Positions 18,301-27,110 of a stretch of 64,000 nt of DNA are shown here, piece after piece. The translations under genes and the position numbers were made by a program. The stretch's first letter is position 1, and the number at the start of each line of letters is the position of its first letter. The stretch is from Streptomyces cavernae (lineage in GTDB: Bacteria > Actinomycetota > Actinomycetes > Streptomycetales > Streptomycetaceae), in assembly GCF_004023625.1 (NCBI RefSeq), contig NZ_RPDJ01000002.1, positions 1 through 64,000 on the forward strand. The letters are read 5' to 3'. The notes under the pieces were generated by a model. That model was not told where the DNA came from and ran no database searches. It saw only the letters and a program-made list of their open reading frames with translations.

Positions 18301-18984
18301 TCCCTCGGTGCCTTCGGGTCCGCCGGCTCCGGGTGCTCTATTGCCTCCCGGCCCGCCGGGGCCACCGGGTGTTCCGGGGCCTCCCGGCCCACCGGGGCCA
18401 CCGCGTCTACTGGGTCCTCCGGGTCGACTGGGTCCTCCGGGTCGACTGGGTCCTCCGGGCCCACCGGATGCTTCGGTGCCTTCGGGTCCGCCGGCTCCGG
18501 GTGCTCTATTGCCTCCCGGCCCGCCGGGTCCACCGGGTGTTCCGGGGCCTCCCGGCCCACCGGGGCCACCGCGTCCACTGGGTCCTCCGGGTCGACTGGG
18601 TCCTCCGGGCCCACCGGATGCTTCGGTACCTTCGGGTCCACCGGCTCCGGGTGCTCTATTGCCTCCCGGCCTGCCGGGTCCACCGGGTGTTCCGGGTGTT
18701 CCGGAGTTTCCGGGTGCTTCGGGGCATTCGACTGCACCGGGGTTTCCGGGTGCTCCAGGGTTCCCGGGCCGACCGGGTCCACCGGGTCCACCGGGTGTTC
18801 CGGGTCCACCGGACCCACCGAGTGCTCCAGGGCCTCCGGCTGCACCGGACGTGCCCAGGTGTCCGCCGTCGGGTCCCCGCCTCCGCAGGCCCCTGTACGT
18901 GACTCTCCGGCCCGCCCCGCGTACCACCTCCGGCACCACCCTCCGCACTGACCTCCGCATCCCTTTCCGCACCGCCTCACTCAC
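15391..18984 (-). CDS. FtsX-like ABC permease with collagen-like N-terminal extension
   Basis: The 1197-residue protein starts at GTG 18984, overlapping the upstream permease stop by 8 bases. Residues 1-48 are basic, and residues 49-288 are almost wholly G-x-x triplets rich in Pro ([16 protein letters not shown] and similar). The permease proper begins at about residue 290 ([11 protein letters not shown]) with a first membrane helix at about 300-322, a large extracytoplasmic domain, a cluster of helices around residues 600-860 ([40 protein letters not shown]), a second external domain and C-terminal helices. The [12 protein letters not shown] motif is typical of FtsX/MacB cytoplasmic loops. 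No alternative start lies between the collagen-like part and the first helix, so the extension is probably translated. Its antisense strand also reads as collagen-like. Confidence 0.85.
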   Translation of the reverse strand: MSEAVRKGMRRSVRRVVPEVVRGAGRRVTYRGLRRRGPDGGHLGTSGAAGGPGALGGSGGPGTPGGPGGPGRPGNPGAPGNPGAVECPEAPGNSGTPGTPGGPGRPGGNRAPGAGGPEGTEASGGPGGPSRPGGPSGRGGPGGPGGPGTPGGPGGPGGNRAPGAGGPEGTEASGGPGGPSRPGGPSRPGGPSRRGGPGGPGGPGTPGGPGGPGGNRAPGAGGPEGTEGPGGPGTSGGPGAPGGPGNPGGAGGPGGPGGPGGPGGPGGPGGPGGPEGIGAPGAPDTPDTPWIRTRLRAAPGAAWALALLVALTSCLAAVFPRAVDSYEDRGLRRAVTDAEPGNSALQIFAERPDPQFPQPNAEDQLRPDALRDTYRQVLTAVERPLAFDRDQSTYGVRTGVPLQAADLWLPRPSGLPAEFALVAQHGLADHARLRTGRLPRASGTVTATTPEVEATVTVETARTLRIKVGSVIHLPALHRDALAVRVTGIVVPKRPAGTYWSAQPLLVRPSLIRPPDGGADADRYWRGALLLAPDAAPALLGTPGESGRYWQLAPDPAALTARALPGLTAAIASLEAGPTQLALGSITAAQTEASTGLDDILRSFEELRSGIAPLVAVAAFGTGTVAAVVLLMAGGLAADRRRGELALLRARGGSLRGVMGRLLAETAVVAVPAGALGLAVALLAVPEGRTSYALGAAAVVTVSACVALPLRAWAAHRVVRVHGPRDDLASLRPSRRRTVAELTVLALASGAVLLLRQRGPDGGELTALAPVLTGIIAALLLARLYPLPLRWLAHPAGRLRGALPHLSLARAGRTSAAAVLPLLALLTALTTAAFGGSVLSGVADVRDRAALLATGADARVESMEPLPASLAPRLRRLDGVEEVSPVRVDYLAKPEHGDEAQTIPLVGVEPGGYARLAGRAGMGAFPAASLTRGGAAGAAGGTSALRALASPAVAGRYGTRPFPVRLADGRRVTVRIALVRESTPAVLGTDFLVVDRAGLGTPFRPTTLLLTGSGLSGAELRATAAGAGAGGVDVRLRSEDRARYVDSPMQSGAERVYAVAVAAGAGYAALALLLSLVRAAPERSALLARLRTMGLTRGQGRQLLILESLPGALLAAAGGALTGWAAIRLLSPGIDLTAVALASPPEGAVGGQLRAEPMSLLVPALLVLALAVGAAVIQAWWTGRRGSVRELRAGDGR
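18121..18840. repeat. 720-bp collagen-like low-complexity tract
   Basis: Nine-base and longer GC-rich motifs (mostly GGTCCACCGGGTCCTCCG-type in plus orientation) fill this tract. A larger unit beginning with the codons for [15 protein letters not shown] recurs three times, at residues 107, 157 and 213 of the permease, so with 150 and 168 bp periods. Both strands have an open frame of collagen-like triplets: G-x-x on the permease strand, G-P-P on the other. Confidence 0.9.
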
Positions 18985-21900
18985 CGCCCGGTGCGCGCAG
19001 GGAGACCGTCGTGTCCACCCGCCGCAGCGACAGCACCGCCGTGATCAGCAGGGGCACGACGGCAACGGCCACCAGGAGCGGTGCCACCCGGGCGAGCGGG
19101 AGTTCGACGAGCACCTCGGGTTCGGGACGGGTGGCGCGCGAGGTCAGCACGACCAGCGGGATCACCGCCCGCGCCAGCACCGTGCCGAGCGCCACACCGA
19201 CCAGCAGGGCCAGCCCCACCAGCACGCCCTGTTCGGCGGCGATCATGCGGACGAGCCGGCGGCGGGGCGTGCCGAGGGCCCGTAACACCGCGAACTCCGC
19301 GGCGCGTTCCCCCAGCGAACCCACCGTGCCGACCGCGAAGCCGACCGCCGCGAGGACCGCCGCCACGATCGCCGCGGCGGCGAACGCGGCCTCCGGGCCC
19401 GCCCCGAACGGATCGTCGCGCAGCCGGTCGGCGATCTCGTCGCGCACGACGACCTGCGCGCGGTCGACGTCCGGCCGGGCACGCAGGGCGGCCACGACAT
19501 CGTCCGCGTGGCCCGGCTGAGTACGCAGCCACCACTCGGTGGGCGTGACGCCCACGCCGTAGCGTGCCGTCAGCACACGGTTGACGGTGCGCAGATCGAC
19601 CAGCAGGCCGCCCCCGTCGGTGTCCGGTCCGGCGCTCTGGGCGCCGGAGCCGGCGGAGACGTTCGCGTTCGGGTCGCCGACCTCGGCGCCGGTCGTCGGC
19701 AGCGCCCGGACCTCGTCCACGATCCGCACCGGTACGTCCATCCCGCCGAAGGTCACGTCCACCCGCTGTCCCGGCCGGGCCCCGGACGAGCTCAGGAAAC
19801 GCCCGGTGGCCACCGCCGTCACCTCCGGGACCTTGGGCCGGGCCGCCCGGACCCGCAGGGTGAGCGAGTGGGGTTGGGCGTAACCGTCGTACGCGATGAC
19901 GAAGCCGGTGCCGTAGCCGACCGTCAGGGAGTCCGCGGTGGCGCTCTCCACCCGGGGACGGGTCGGACGGTTGGGGGACTCCGGCGGGGCGGAGGTGTCG
20001 GAGCTGCGGGAGAGGGCCTGCCACCGCCGGGGCAGCGGGACCCGCTCGTCGTCCGCCCGTAACTCCTCGAACACCAGCCGGTGCCGTTCCGCACGGTCCA
20101 CCGGCAGTGGCAGATCCAGTTGCAGGGCGGTCAGCGCCAGCGGCCCGGAGTCCCGCACGGCGGGTGCCCCGGCGGTGCTGGTGAGATCGAGGGTGAGGTC
20201 GTGCGGGCGTCCGTCTGCGGGGAGCTCACCGACCTGGAAGAGGTACGGGATCCCGAACCGGTCCTCGAGGGTGACGGCGACATCGGCCGTGAGCTCGGAG
20301 CGGGGTGTGGCGAGGATACGGAGGGTGAGCCGCAACTTGCTCGTTCCGCCGGGGACTTGGGCACCCGCGGCGAGCGGTGTCGGCGCCTTCGCGCCGATCC
20401 TCGCCAGCAGCCGGTCCGCCGGCTCGTCCGCGAGGTCCTTCCGCAGCAGCAGCGCGTCCCTCGCCTGGGCGGTGTCCAGGGCCAGCACGGTGGCGGTCCG
20501 GCTGCCGGACAGCGGCAGCCCCGTACGGAACGCGGGCGCGACCTCCCGTACCCCCCGGAGCGTCGCCAGCGCCTCGGACTGGGCCGGCACGTCCGCGCCG
20601 TCACCGAGGACCCGGATCGGCGCGCCGGCCCGGAAGTCCGCCTGGTCGTCCTGCGAGCGGTTCCAGGAGGCGCCCTGGGCCACGGCCAGCATGCCCATCG
20701 CCACGGCGAGGACGAGCAGCAGCACCGGGCCCGCGCCGCGCATCGGGCGGCGGCTGAACTGCCAGCCCGCGAGGGCGAGGGCGATACCCCGGCCGGCCGC
20801 GGCACGGCGCTCGGCGAGACGGGCGACCGGCGGCAGCAGACGAAGCGTGAGGACCGTTCCGGCGAGCAGCGCCAGCGCGGGGGCCACGGCGAGCAGCGGG
20901 TCGACGCCGAGCGAACCGGCACCGGTCCCGTCCGCCGTGGCCGAACCGGTCGTGGAGCCGGTCGCCGGGGAGAGGGCGCCGCTCAGGGCGCCGTCCTGGC
21001 GCCCGAGCTGCCAGTACGCCACGGCCGCGATCACCAGCAGACCGATGTCGGCGCCCGCGCGGAGTGGAGCGGGCACGGCTCGGGGCCGTCCGGCGCGCTC
21101 GTCGTTCGCGGTGAGCGCGGGAACGGTGACGGCGAGGGCGCACCCCAGCGCGACGGCCACCGAGACGATCAGGACCGGGCCGCCGGCTGTCGGGGCGTCC
21201 AGCCGGAGCCCGATCCGGGACAGTGCGCCCTGTCCGGCCAGCACCCGGGTCAGCGGAGCCGCCAGCAGCGGTGCGCAGACCGCCGCGGGCGCCGCGAGCA
21301 GCAGCGCCTCCAGGGCCGCCAGCCCGGCGACCCGGGCCCGGGAACCGCCGCGGGCCCTGAGCAGTCGGCTCTCGCCCGCGCGTTCGGCGCTGAGCAGCCG
21401 GGCGACCAGCAGGAGCGCGTACCCGGCGAGCAGGATCAGCTGGAGCGCGACGATCAGCAGGGTGGAACGGGAGACGAACAGGGAGCGCTCGACGCGGTCG
21501 AGGACCTCGGGAAGGGAGGTGCGGACCGCGGTGGTGCCCGAGACGGCCTCCCCCCGCAGCCGTTCCGGACCGCCGAGGGAGGCCTCGCGCAGTGCGTCGA
21601 TACGTCCGGTGGTGACCGAGGAGAAGTCGGCGGTGCCGATCCACGCGACCTGCGCCACCGCCACGGTCCCGGTGAAGACCTTCGCGTCGACGAGCAACGG
21701 ACCGTACGTGGTGAAGTCGACCTTGTGCACCCCTCGCCCCCCCAGGTCGTCCAGCTGCCAGTACGGGGACGACGGCTGCGCCGGGCGGTACAGGCCGGTG
21801 ATCCGGACGCGTACCGAGGGGCCGCGGAGACGGTCGGTGAGGGTGAGCCGGGTGCCGGGGCGGACGCCCAGCCGGTCGGCGGCCGAGACCGGCAGGGCCG

Positions 21901-22360
21901 CCTCGACCTCGCGGCCGGGAGCGGCGGCGCCCGCCGGGGGAGCGGGTGCGCGGCCGGTGGTGATCCGCACCTGGCCCCGGTCCAGGACCGCGAGCTGGGT
22001 CAGATCCGGGTCGCTCGACCGCGCGGACGGTGACTGCAGCTTCCGGGGCAGCGCGTACGGTCCCGACCGCACCAGGGTGCGTATCGCCACCGGCAGCCCG
22101 TCGAAGGTGCGGCGGGCTCCGGCCCGCACGGTCGCGTCGGCGGCGGCCCGCTCACTCGCCGGTGCGCTCGCCTTGACCACCAGCGCGGCCGCCGCCGCGT
22201 TGTCCGGCTCGCTCAGCGAGTGCCGCAGCGCCGCGTCACCGATCGCGCCCGAGTAGGCGGTGAGGGCCGTTAGGACCGAGGTGGTCAGCAGGACGGTGAG
22301 CAGCGCGGCAGCGAGCAGCAGCCGGTGCGCCCGCGCACGCAGCAGAACCAACCCCGTCAC
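18977..22360 (-). CDS. FtsX-like ABC permease (MacB type)
   Basis: The best start is GTG 22360, giving 1127 residues and placing a membrane helix at once ([37 protein letters not shown]). A longer frame upstream lacks a plausible leader. A first extracytoplasmic domain runs to about residue 330, then come helices around [20 protein letters not shown] with the cytoplasmic motif [19 protein letters not shown], more helices, a second large external domain, and a C-terminal three-helix FtsX block containing [20 protein letters not shown]. This duplicated FtsX layout is typical of large Streptomyces permeases paired with a LolD-like ATPase. It is the first gene of the operon, and its stop overlaps the GTG of the next permease. 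Confidence 0.88.
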   Translation of the reverse strand: MTGLVLLRARAHRLLLAAALLTVLLTTSVLTALTAYSGAIGDAALRHSLSEPDNAAAAALVVKASAPASERAAADATVRAGARRTFDGLPVAIRTLVRSGPYALPRKLQSPSARSSDPDLTQLAVLDRGQVRITTGRAPAPPAGAAAPGREVEAALPVSAADRLGVRPGTRLTLTDRLRGPSVRVRITGLYRPAQPSSPYWQLDDLGGRGVHKVDFTTYGPLLVDAKVFTGTVAVAQVAWIGTADFSSVTTGRIDALREASLGGPERLRGEAVSGTTAVRTSLPEVLDRVERSLFVSRSTLLIVALQLILLAGYALLLVARLLSAERAGESRLLRARGGSRARVAGLAALEALLLAAPAAVCAPLLAAPLTRVLAGQGALSRIGLRLDAPTAGGPVLIVSVAVALGCALAVTVPALTANDERAGRPRAVPAPLRAGADIGLLVIAAVAYWQLGRQDGALSGALSPATGSTTGSATADGTGAGSLGVDPLLAVAPALALLAGTVLTLRLLPPVARLAERRAAAGRGIALALAGWQFSRRPMRGAGPVLLLVLAVAMGMLAVAQGASWNRSQDDQADFRAGAPIRVLGDGADVPAQSEALATLRGVREVAPAFRTGLPLSGSRTATVLALDTAQARDALLLRKDLADEPADRLLARIGAKAPTPLAAGAQVPGGTSKLRLTLRILATPRSELTADVAVTLEDRFGIPYLFQVGELPADGRPHDLTLDLTSTAGAPAVRDSGPLALTALQLDLPLPVDRAERHRLVFEELRADDERVPLPRRWQALSRSSDTSAPPESPNRPTRPRVESATADSLTVGYGTGFVIAYDGYAQPHSLTLRVRAARPKVPEVTAVATGRFLSSSGARPGQRVDVTFGGMDVPVRIVDEVRALPTTGAEVGDPNANVSAGSGAQSAGPDTDGGGLLVDLRTVNRVLTARYGVGVTPTEWWLRTQPGHADDVVAALRARPDVDRAQVVVRDEIADRLRDDPFGAGPEAAFAAAAIVAAVLAAVGFAVGTVGSLGERAAEFAVLRALGTPRRRLVRMIAAEQGVLVGLALLVGVALGTVLARAVIPLVVLTSRATRPEPEVLVELPLARVAPLLVAVAVVPLLITAVLSLRRVDTTVSLRAPGGE

Positions 22361-22732
22361 CTGGCCCCCGCCCCCCGTCCCCGTGATCCCGGGTTTCCCT
22401 GAAATGCTGTCAGAGACCAAGGACAGGGAGTAAGCGCTTGTGTAACTTCCTTGACCGGATCGTGACCGATTTCCGGAGAGTGCTGCCCGGAATGTGCGAT
22501 ACCGGCTTACCGTGGGCGCGTTGGGTGAACGACTGGAGTTCGCCACCGTAGGTGCGGATCGTCAGCGAGCTCACCGCGTTCACTGCGCCTCACCGCGTTC
22601 ACCGTGCCTCACCGCGTTCACCGCGCTTCTCACCGAGCTCACCCCCGACCTGCGGGAGCGTGCGCCGCAGGCGGAGCCCGAGCCGGTCCTAGGCCTTGAG
22701 TCGTCCGCCGCTCCGTCTGAGACCATGGACCC
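22361..22732. other. Divergent intergenic region with short repeats
   Basis: This 370-base gap lies between the leftward permease operon and the rightward globin gene, so promoters for both are expected here. The part nearest the permease is comparatively A/T-rich (around 22410-22470). The right half contains the 14-bp repeats listed separately. Confidence 0.5.
22570..22642. repeat. Tandem CTCACCGCGTTCAC repeats
   Basis: Exact copies of CTCACCGCGTTCAC start at 22570, 22589 and 22608 (19-bp period). A degenerate fourth copy CTCACCGAGCTCAC starts at 22629. They lie upstream of the globin gene, 90 bases from its start. Confidence 0.85.
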
Positions 22733-23137
22733 GTGAATGAGATTCCGCACGGCACGCTTCAGGAGCAGTCCTTCTACGAGCAGGTCGGCGGCGAGGAGAC
22801 CTTCCGGAAGCTGGTGCACCGCTTCTACGAGGGGGTCGCCGAGGACCCGCTGCTGCGGCCCATGTACCCGGAGGAGGACCTCGGCCCGGCCGAGGAGCGC
22901 CTCACGCTGTTCCTGATGCAGTACTGGGGCGGCCCGACGACGTACGGCGAACGCCGCGGCCACCCCCGGCTGCGCATGCGCCACGCACCCTTCCCGGTGG
23001 ACCGAGCGGCGCACGACGCGTGGCTGAAGCACATGCGGGTGGCCGTGGACGAACTCGGACTGTCCGAGGAGCATGAGCGGACGCTGTGGAGCTACCTGAC
23101 GTACGCGGCGGCGTCGATGGTCAACACCCCGGGCTGA
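22733..23137 (+). CDS. glbO: Truncated haemoglobin, group II (GlbO-like)
   Basis: The 134-residue protein starts at GTG 22733. It shows the trHbII landmarks: SFYEQVGGEETFRKLVHRFY at the A/B helices with the Gly pair, DPLLRPMYPEEDLGPAEERL, then FLMQYWGGPTTYGERRGHPR with the Trp-Gly-Gly pair, and RMRHAPFPVD, whose His is the proximal haem ligand. Length and motifs match GlbO of actinobacteria. These cytoplasmic haem proteins bind O2 and are linked to oxidative and nitrosative stress and to interaction with terminal oxidases. It may be co-transcribed with the methyltransferase 200 bases downstream, but a repeat element lies between them. Confidence 0.95.
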   Translation: MNEIPHGTLQEQSFYEQVGGEETFRKLVHRFYEGVAEDPLLRPMYPEEDLGPAEERLTLFLMQYWGGPTTYGERRGHPRLRMRHAPFPVDRAAHDAWLKHMRVAVDELGLSEEHERTLWSYLTYAAASMVNTPG

Positions 23138-23168
23138 CAACCGCACCCCCGGAAACCCCGGAGCGCCC

Positions 23169-23194
23169 AAGGGGTCCTTGCACTATTGCCCGCC
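23169..23194 (+). promoter_or_regulatory. Recurring motif upstream of the methyltransferase (copy 2)
   Basis: AAGGGGTCCTTGCACTATTG followed by CCCGCC matches the copy at 15335-15360 (minus strand) except for one inserted T. It points toward the methyltransferase gene, 150 bases away. Confidence 0.4.
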
Positions 23195-23216
23195 CGGGTC
23201 GCGCGGCCTGGCACCG

Positions 23217-23254
23217 CTCCCCCAAGCTCTCGGCTCCGCTCGAGCAGGGGGTAG
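23217..23254. repeat. Interspersed imperfect palindrome
   Basis: CTCCCCCAAGCTCTCGGCTC and its continuation CGCTCGAGCAGGGGGTAG form an imperfect hairpin (CCCCC..GCTC with GAGC.GGGGG). I recall near-identical elements in intergenic DNA of many Streptomyces genomes. It lies between the globin and methyltransferase genes. Confidence 0.55.
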
Positions 23255-23344
23255 TTCGCGGCGTCCCGGTGGACGCGGCGGTTCGTGCCGCCGCGAGGCG
23301 GCCCCCTGCTCGCCTCCCCGCCGTATTCGCAGCACAGTGGAGGC

Positions 23345-24316
23345 ATGGGCGCGCACACGGCGGATGATGTGGGGGCGGAGGCGCGCGCCGCGCTGGTGGG
23401 GGAGATCGAGGCCGGCGGGGCCTGGGACAGTGATCCGGTCTGGCGTGAGGCCTTCGCGGCGGTTCCGCGTCATCTCTTCGTGCCGTACTACTTCGTGGGC
23501 GTGAGCGGCGGCTACGAGCGGCGCTGGGGTGAGCACCCCGACCCGCGGCAGCGCGCCAGGTGGCTCAGCGGCGCCTACGCCGACACTCCGCTCGCCACCC
23601 GGATGCGGGACGGCGAGCTGGTCTCCTCCAGCAGCCAGCCGTCGCTGATGGCGCAGATGCTCGCGGAACTGCGGGTGCGGGAGGGCGACCGGGTGCTGGA
23701 GATCGGTGCCGGGACGGGGTACAACGCGGCACTGCTCGCGCACCGGCTCGGCGACGACAACGTCACCACCGTCGACATCGACCCGGAGATCACCGAATCC
23801 GCGCGCCGGCATCTGGCCGCCGCCGGCTACCACCCCGCGGTCGTCACCGGTGACGGCACCCGCGGATGTCCCGAACGCGCCCCCTACGACCGGATCATCG
23901 CGACCTGCCGGCTCGCCTCGGTTCCGCGCCCCTGGCTCGCGCAGTGCCGTGCGGGCGCCCTGATCCTGGCGCCGCTGGCCACCGGGCTGATCGCGCTGCG
24001 GGTGCGGGACGCGGAGCACGCCGAGGGACACTTCCTGCACACGCCGGCGTACTTCGTGCCGCTGCGCGGCTGCGGGGACCGGCCGCTGCCCGACCCCGCC
24101 CACCTCCGTGGACTGCCCCGCCGGGCCGTCCACGACGAACTCTTCCGCTTCCTGCTGAACCTCACCGCGGGCGTCCTCGACCCGCGTGAGGCCCTCGCCG
24201 TCTGGCAGAGCGAGCGGCACCCCGCACGCGACCGCTTCGGGATCACCGTCAGCGCCGACCGCGCATGGGCGTGGCTGGACGATCCGCAGGGGCCGTACAC
24301 CTGGCCCCTGCCCTGA
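23345..24316 (+). CDS. PCMT-like SAM-dependent methyltransferase
   Basis: The 323-residue protein starts at ATG 23345. AAVPRHLFVPYYF resembles the N-terminal substrate region of protein-L-isoaspartate methyltransferases, and VSSSSQPSLMAQMLAELRVR contains the conserved SQP motif. RVLEIGAGTGYNAALLAHRL is SAM motif I, TTVDIDPEITESARRHL motif II, and YDRIIATCRLASVPRPWL motifs III-IV. The C-terminal 120 residues form an extra domain found in actinobacterial PCMT relatives, some of which modify RiPP precursors. No precursor peptide is visible nearby, so repair or modification of aspartyl residues is only the family-level guess. Confidence 0.85.
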   Translation: MGAHTADDVGAEARAALVGEIEAGGAWDSDPVWREAFAAVPRHLFVPYYFVGVSGGYERRWGEHPDPRQRARWLSGAYADTPLATRMRDGELVSSSSQPSLMAQMLAELRVREGDRVLEIGAGTGYNAALLAHRLGDDNVTTVDIDPEITESARRHLAAAGYHPAVVTGDGTRGCPERAPYDRIIATCRLASVPRPWLAQCRAGALILAPLATGLIALRVRDAEHAEGHFLHTPAYFVPLRGCGDRPLPDPAHLRGLPRRAVHDELFRFLLNLTAGVLDPREALAVWQSERHPARDRFGITVSADRAWAWLDDPQGPYTWPLP

Positions 24317-24385
24317 TCCTGCCCTGACCCTGCGGTGGTTCCGCGGTGGTTCCGCAGTGAGGGAGGGCGCCGCCTGCGGCGGGTG

Positions 24386-25417
24386 CTAGCCCCGGCGGAT
24401 CGTGATCGTCGTCCACGCCCCCACGTGCACCCGGTCACCGTCCTGCAGCGGCACCGGAACGAACGGCTGGATCGGTTCTTCGCCGCCGTTGACCGTGGTG
24501 CCGTTGGTGGAGTTCTGGTCGACCACGGCCCAGGAGCCGTCCGGCTGCTGGACCAGGACCGCGTGCTGATGCGAGACGCCCGGGTCCTCCGGCGGGACGG
24601 ACAGGTCGATGTCCGGGGACTCGCCCGTGGAATGGCGGCGGCGGCCGATGGTGATCTGGTTGCCGACGAGGGGTCGCTGCTGCTCCGGCGAGTACGCGGG
24701 CAGGTTGAGCCCCGTGGCCTCGGGCCCCGAGCGCTGCATCATCGCCATGAAGTAGTCACGGTCCGGGCCGATGGTCGCGGTCCAGGTGAGCGACTGCTGC
24801 TGCTGGGGATAGCCGGGCGGGGCCTGCCCCGACCCCTGCTGCGGGTAGCCGTAACCGCCGCCGGGGCCGCCGGCGGACGGCGGGGGGATCATCCAGTCGT
24901 CCTCGCCGAAGCCCTGCCCCGGGGCGGTCGGCTGCGGCTGGTGGGGCTGCTGCATCGGGCGCGAAGGGTCGCCGTAGCCCGACGGGTCGCCGTAGTGGCC
25001 GGGGATCGGCTCCGCGGGGCGGTTCACCTGGGAGGGCCGAGAGCCCTGGTAGTCGTAGCCGTCACCGCCCCCGTAGGACGGGCCGGGCTGCTGCTGGAAA
25101 CGGTGCGCCGGATTCTGGCCGCCGGGGCCGGGCGGACGCTGTCCGGCCGGGGAGTACGAGGTCGCCGTGTTGGTCAGGAAGTTCCATCGGCACTCCTCGC
25201 AGAACGGCGCCCCGCCCTCGCGCGGGGTTCCGCACTGCGGGCACCGCTCGGCGCCCGGCATGCCGGACATGGGGGAGTGGCCGCCCGGTCCGGGCGGCGG
25301 ATAACCGTAGCCGGCCCCGGGGGGCGGCGGGGGCGGAACGGCACCGGCCATGCGGTGACCGCACACCTCGCACCAGTCGTCGGAACCCGACTGGTGTCCG
25401 TTCGGGCAGGTCGGCAT
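24386..25417 (-). CDS. Zinc-ribbon and FHA domain protein
   Basis: The 343-residue protein starts at ATG 25417 with a purine-rich GGAGAGGGGGA upstream. Two zinc ribbons lie in the first 90 residues: CPNGH..DWCEVCGHR at 4-22 and RCPQCGTPREGGAPFCEECR. A long Pro/Gly/Gln-rich linker follows to about residue 215. The C-terminal FHA domain includes ITIGRRRHSTGESPDIDLS, GVSHQHAVLVQQPDGSW and NSTNGTTVNG, with the Arg, Ser-x-x-His and Asn-Gly residues that read phosphothreonine. It is the last gene of the kinase/phosphatase operon. GarA, the known PknG substrate, is also an FHA protein, so this one may be a substrate or effector of the kinase (inference). Confidence 0.88.
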   Translation of the reverse strand: MPTCPNGHQSGSDDWCEVCGHRMAGAVPPPPPPGAGYGYPPPGPGGHSPMSGMPGAERCPQCGTPREGGAPFCEECRWNFLTNTATSYSPAGQRPPGPGGQNPAHRFQQQPGPSYGGGDGYDYQGSRPSQVNRPAEPIPGHYGDPSGYGDPSRPMQQPHQPQPTAPGQGFGEDDWMIPPPSAGGPGGGYGYPQQGSGQAPPGYPQQQQSLTWTATIGPDRDYFMAMMQRSGPEATGLNLPAYSPEQQRPLVGNQITIGRRRHSTGESPDIDLSVPPEDPGVSHQHAVLVQQPDGSWAVVDQNSTNGTTVNGGEEPIQPFVPVPLQDGDRVHVGAWTTITIRRG

Positions 25418-25588
25418 GTCGGCGCTTCCCCCTCTCCTTCTACCGGCCCGGGGGCCGGGGTTCTCCGGCCCCCTGAACGGGCCGGGCTCGCTGCTGTGTC
25501 ACTCAACCGATACGTCGGAACGCTTCCCCGTGCTCCGACTATTTCAGAAGCCGTTTCGGTAGGAGCTCCGCACGTCTTGTGCTTCGGC

Positions 25589-26938
25589 TCACTTCTTCAC
25601 ACGAACCGTCTTCGTCGACCGCGTCTCCAGGGTCATCTCATCGGCCTCTTCCACCTTTGCTTTCAGTCGCACAGTACCTGCCGCAGCGTCGACCACGTCC
25701 ACCACCTTCGAAAGCAGTTTCGCCGTATCGGCGTTGCCGGAGGCGCTGGCGAGCTGGACGGCACGGCCCAGCTTGGCCGTGGCGCCGTCGATATCTCCCG
25801 CTTTGCGGGCATCCAGTCCCTGCTGGATGACCTGTGCCAGTTCGGCCTGACCCGTGTAGTGCGCGACCTGCGGGTTGATGGAGGTGGAGGCGGCCATGTC
25901 GTCCGTCCACACGGCCCGTACGAGCCCCTGGGCGCCCGGCAGCGCCTGGCTCCCGCCGTCCGCCTGCGGGATCACGAGCGAGACCCGCGCGGCGAGCATC
26001 TCCTGGCCGAGACCGGCCGCCGGGACCTCCACACAGACGTGGTAGTCGCGGGACTCGTCCCCCCAGGAGCCGGTCGGGTAGTCCCCGGCGCGCGGCCCGG
26101 CCTCCGTACGGCGGTCGGTCAGCTCCTCGACGGTGGGCGCAACCTGCTTGACGAACTTGATCTCCGTGCCGACCGGGGTCCACAGCCGCAGCGCGACGTC
26201 CGCGACCTCCTTGCCCATCGCCGCCTCCATCATCTGCGTGAAGTCGGCGGCGAGACCGGCCGGGTCGGCGACGATGTCGGCGGTGCCGAGCAGCGCGGAG
26301 GCGATCCCGGTGACCTCCTTGACCTCCCAGTCGGTGCCCACACCGCGCGCGTCACACGTGAACCGCCCGGCGCAGGAGTCGAGGGCTGCCTTGAGGTCCT
26401 CCGGCGACTCGTGCTCGTTGCGGCCGTCGGTGAGCAGGATGCCGTGCCGGATCGCCACCTCCGCCGAGGACAGCAGCCGGTCGGCGAGCCGCAGCCAGGT
26501 GCCGATCGCGGTGCCGCCGCCCGCGTTGAGCTTGCGCAGCGCCTGCTTGGCCGCCTCGCGGGTGGTGGCGTCGGCGACGGCGAGCCGGCCGTCGCCCGGG
26601 TAGACCTCCTTGGCGACGTGCGTGCCGCCGATCACCGCGAAGTGCACCCCGTCGCGCAGGGTGTCGATCGCGGCGGCCGTGGCGTCACGGGCGTTGCGCA
26701 TCTTGGTCGGCGGGTAATCCATCGAACCCGAGCAGTCGACCATGATCGCCACGGCCGCGTTCGGGCCCTGGCCGGCCGAGTACACGTGCGGCGCGGAGAC
26801 CGCGCTGCCGACGGTGCCGCCACCGGTCGAGGTGACCGTGACGATCGCGTTGACCTCCCGGCCGCCCTCCGGCAGGTACTCGTTCTGGTAAACGTCCACC
26901 GAGAACTGCGGCACGTTGGACTTCGAGAAGTTGGCCAT
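25589..26938 (-). CDS. von Willebrand factor A domain protein
   Basis: The 449-residue protein starts at ATG 26938. Residues 1-55 form a beta-rich lead (FSVDVYQNEYLPEGGREVNA). The vWA domain contains the MIDAS motif VAIMVDCSGSMDYPPTKM near residues 63-80 with the DxSxS triad, the Thr region GGGTAIGTWL and the Asp loop HGILLTDGRNEHESPEDL. The C-terminal 200 residues are beta-strand rich with a final helical pair (AQVIQQGLDARKAGDIDGAT). No signal peptide or membrane helix is seen, so it is cytoplasmic. It lies between the PP2C and FHA genes. vWA proteins of this kind (TerY-like) commonly form operons with PP2C phosphatases and kinases. Confidence 0.88.
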   Translation of the reverse strand: MANFSKSNVPQFSVDVYQNEYLPEGGREVNAIVTVTSTGGGTVGSAVSAPHVYSAGQGPNAAVAIMVDCSGSMDYPPTKMRNARDATAAAIDTLRDGVHFAVIGGTHVAKEVYPGDGRLAVADATTREAAKQALRKLNAGGGTAIGTWLRLADRLLSSAEVAIRHGILLTDGRNEHESPEDLKAALDSCAGRFTCDARGVGTDWEVKEVTGIASALLGTADIVADPAGLAADFTQMMEAAMGKEVADVALRLWTPVGTEIKFVKQVAPTVEELTDRRTEAGPRAGDYPTGSWGDESRDYHVCVEVPAAGLGQEMLAARVSLVIPQADGGSQALPGAQGLVRAVWTDDMAASTSINPQVAHYTGQAELAQVIQQGLDARKAGDIDGATAKLGRAVQLASASGNADTAKLLSKVVDVVDAAAGTVRLKAKVEEADEMTLETRSTKTVRVKK

Positions 26939-27110
26939 GGCTGCTGGTGCTCCCCCTAAGGCGTCCGCCGCGCACCGGCGGGGCCGGGCGCGGGCGCTGG
27001 CTTTGGTACGGACCGGTCCCCTCCGGTCCGGGCCGCCCCGTGCGGCCCCCGCCGGCGTCCCGTGGGGGACGGCCCGGACGGCCCGCGCCGATGTCCCCCG
27101 TGAGACGCCG

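Noticed and set aside
15529..18951. Very long plus-strand frame opposite the collagen-like permease
   Set aside because: Gln/Arg/Gly-rich shadow of a membrane protein gene with no recognisable domain. The minus strand has clear FtsX features and operon coupling.
18107..19285. Plus-strand collagen-like frame of about 390 residues as a gene
   Set aside because: It is antisense to the permease, has no ribosome binding site, and its C-terminal part runs antisense through the next permease with a composition typical of shadow frames.
22361..22546. Longer N-terminus (62 residues) for the first permease
   Set aside because: Ser/Arg-rich non-conserved sequence before an obvious first membrane helix; GTG 22360 is a better start.
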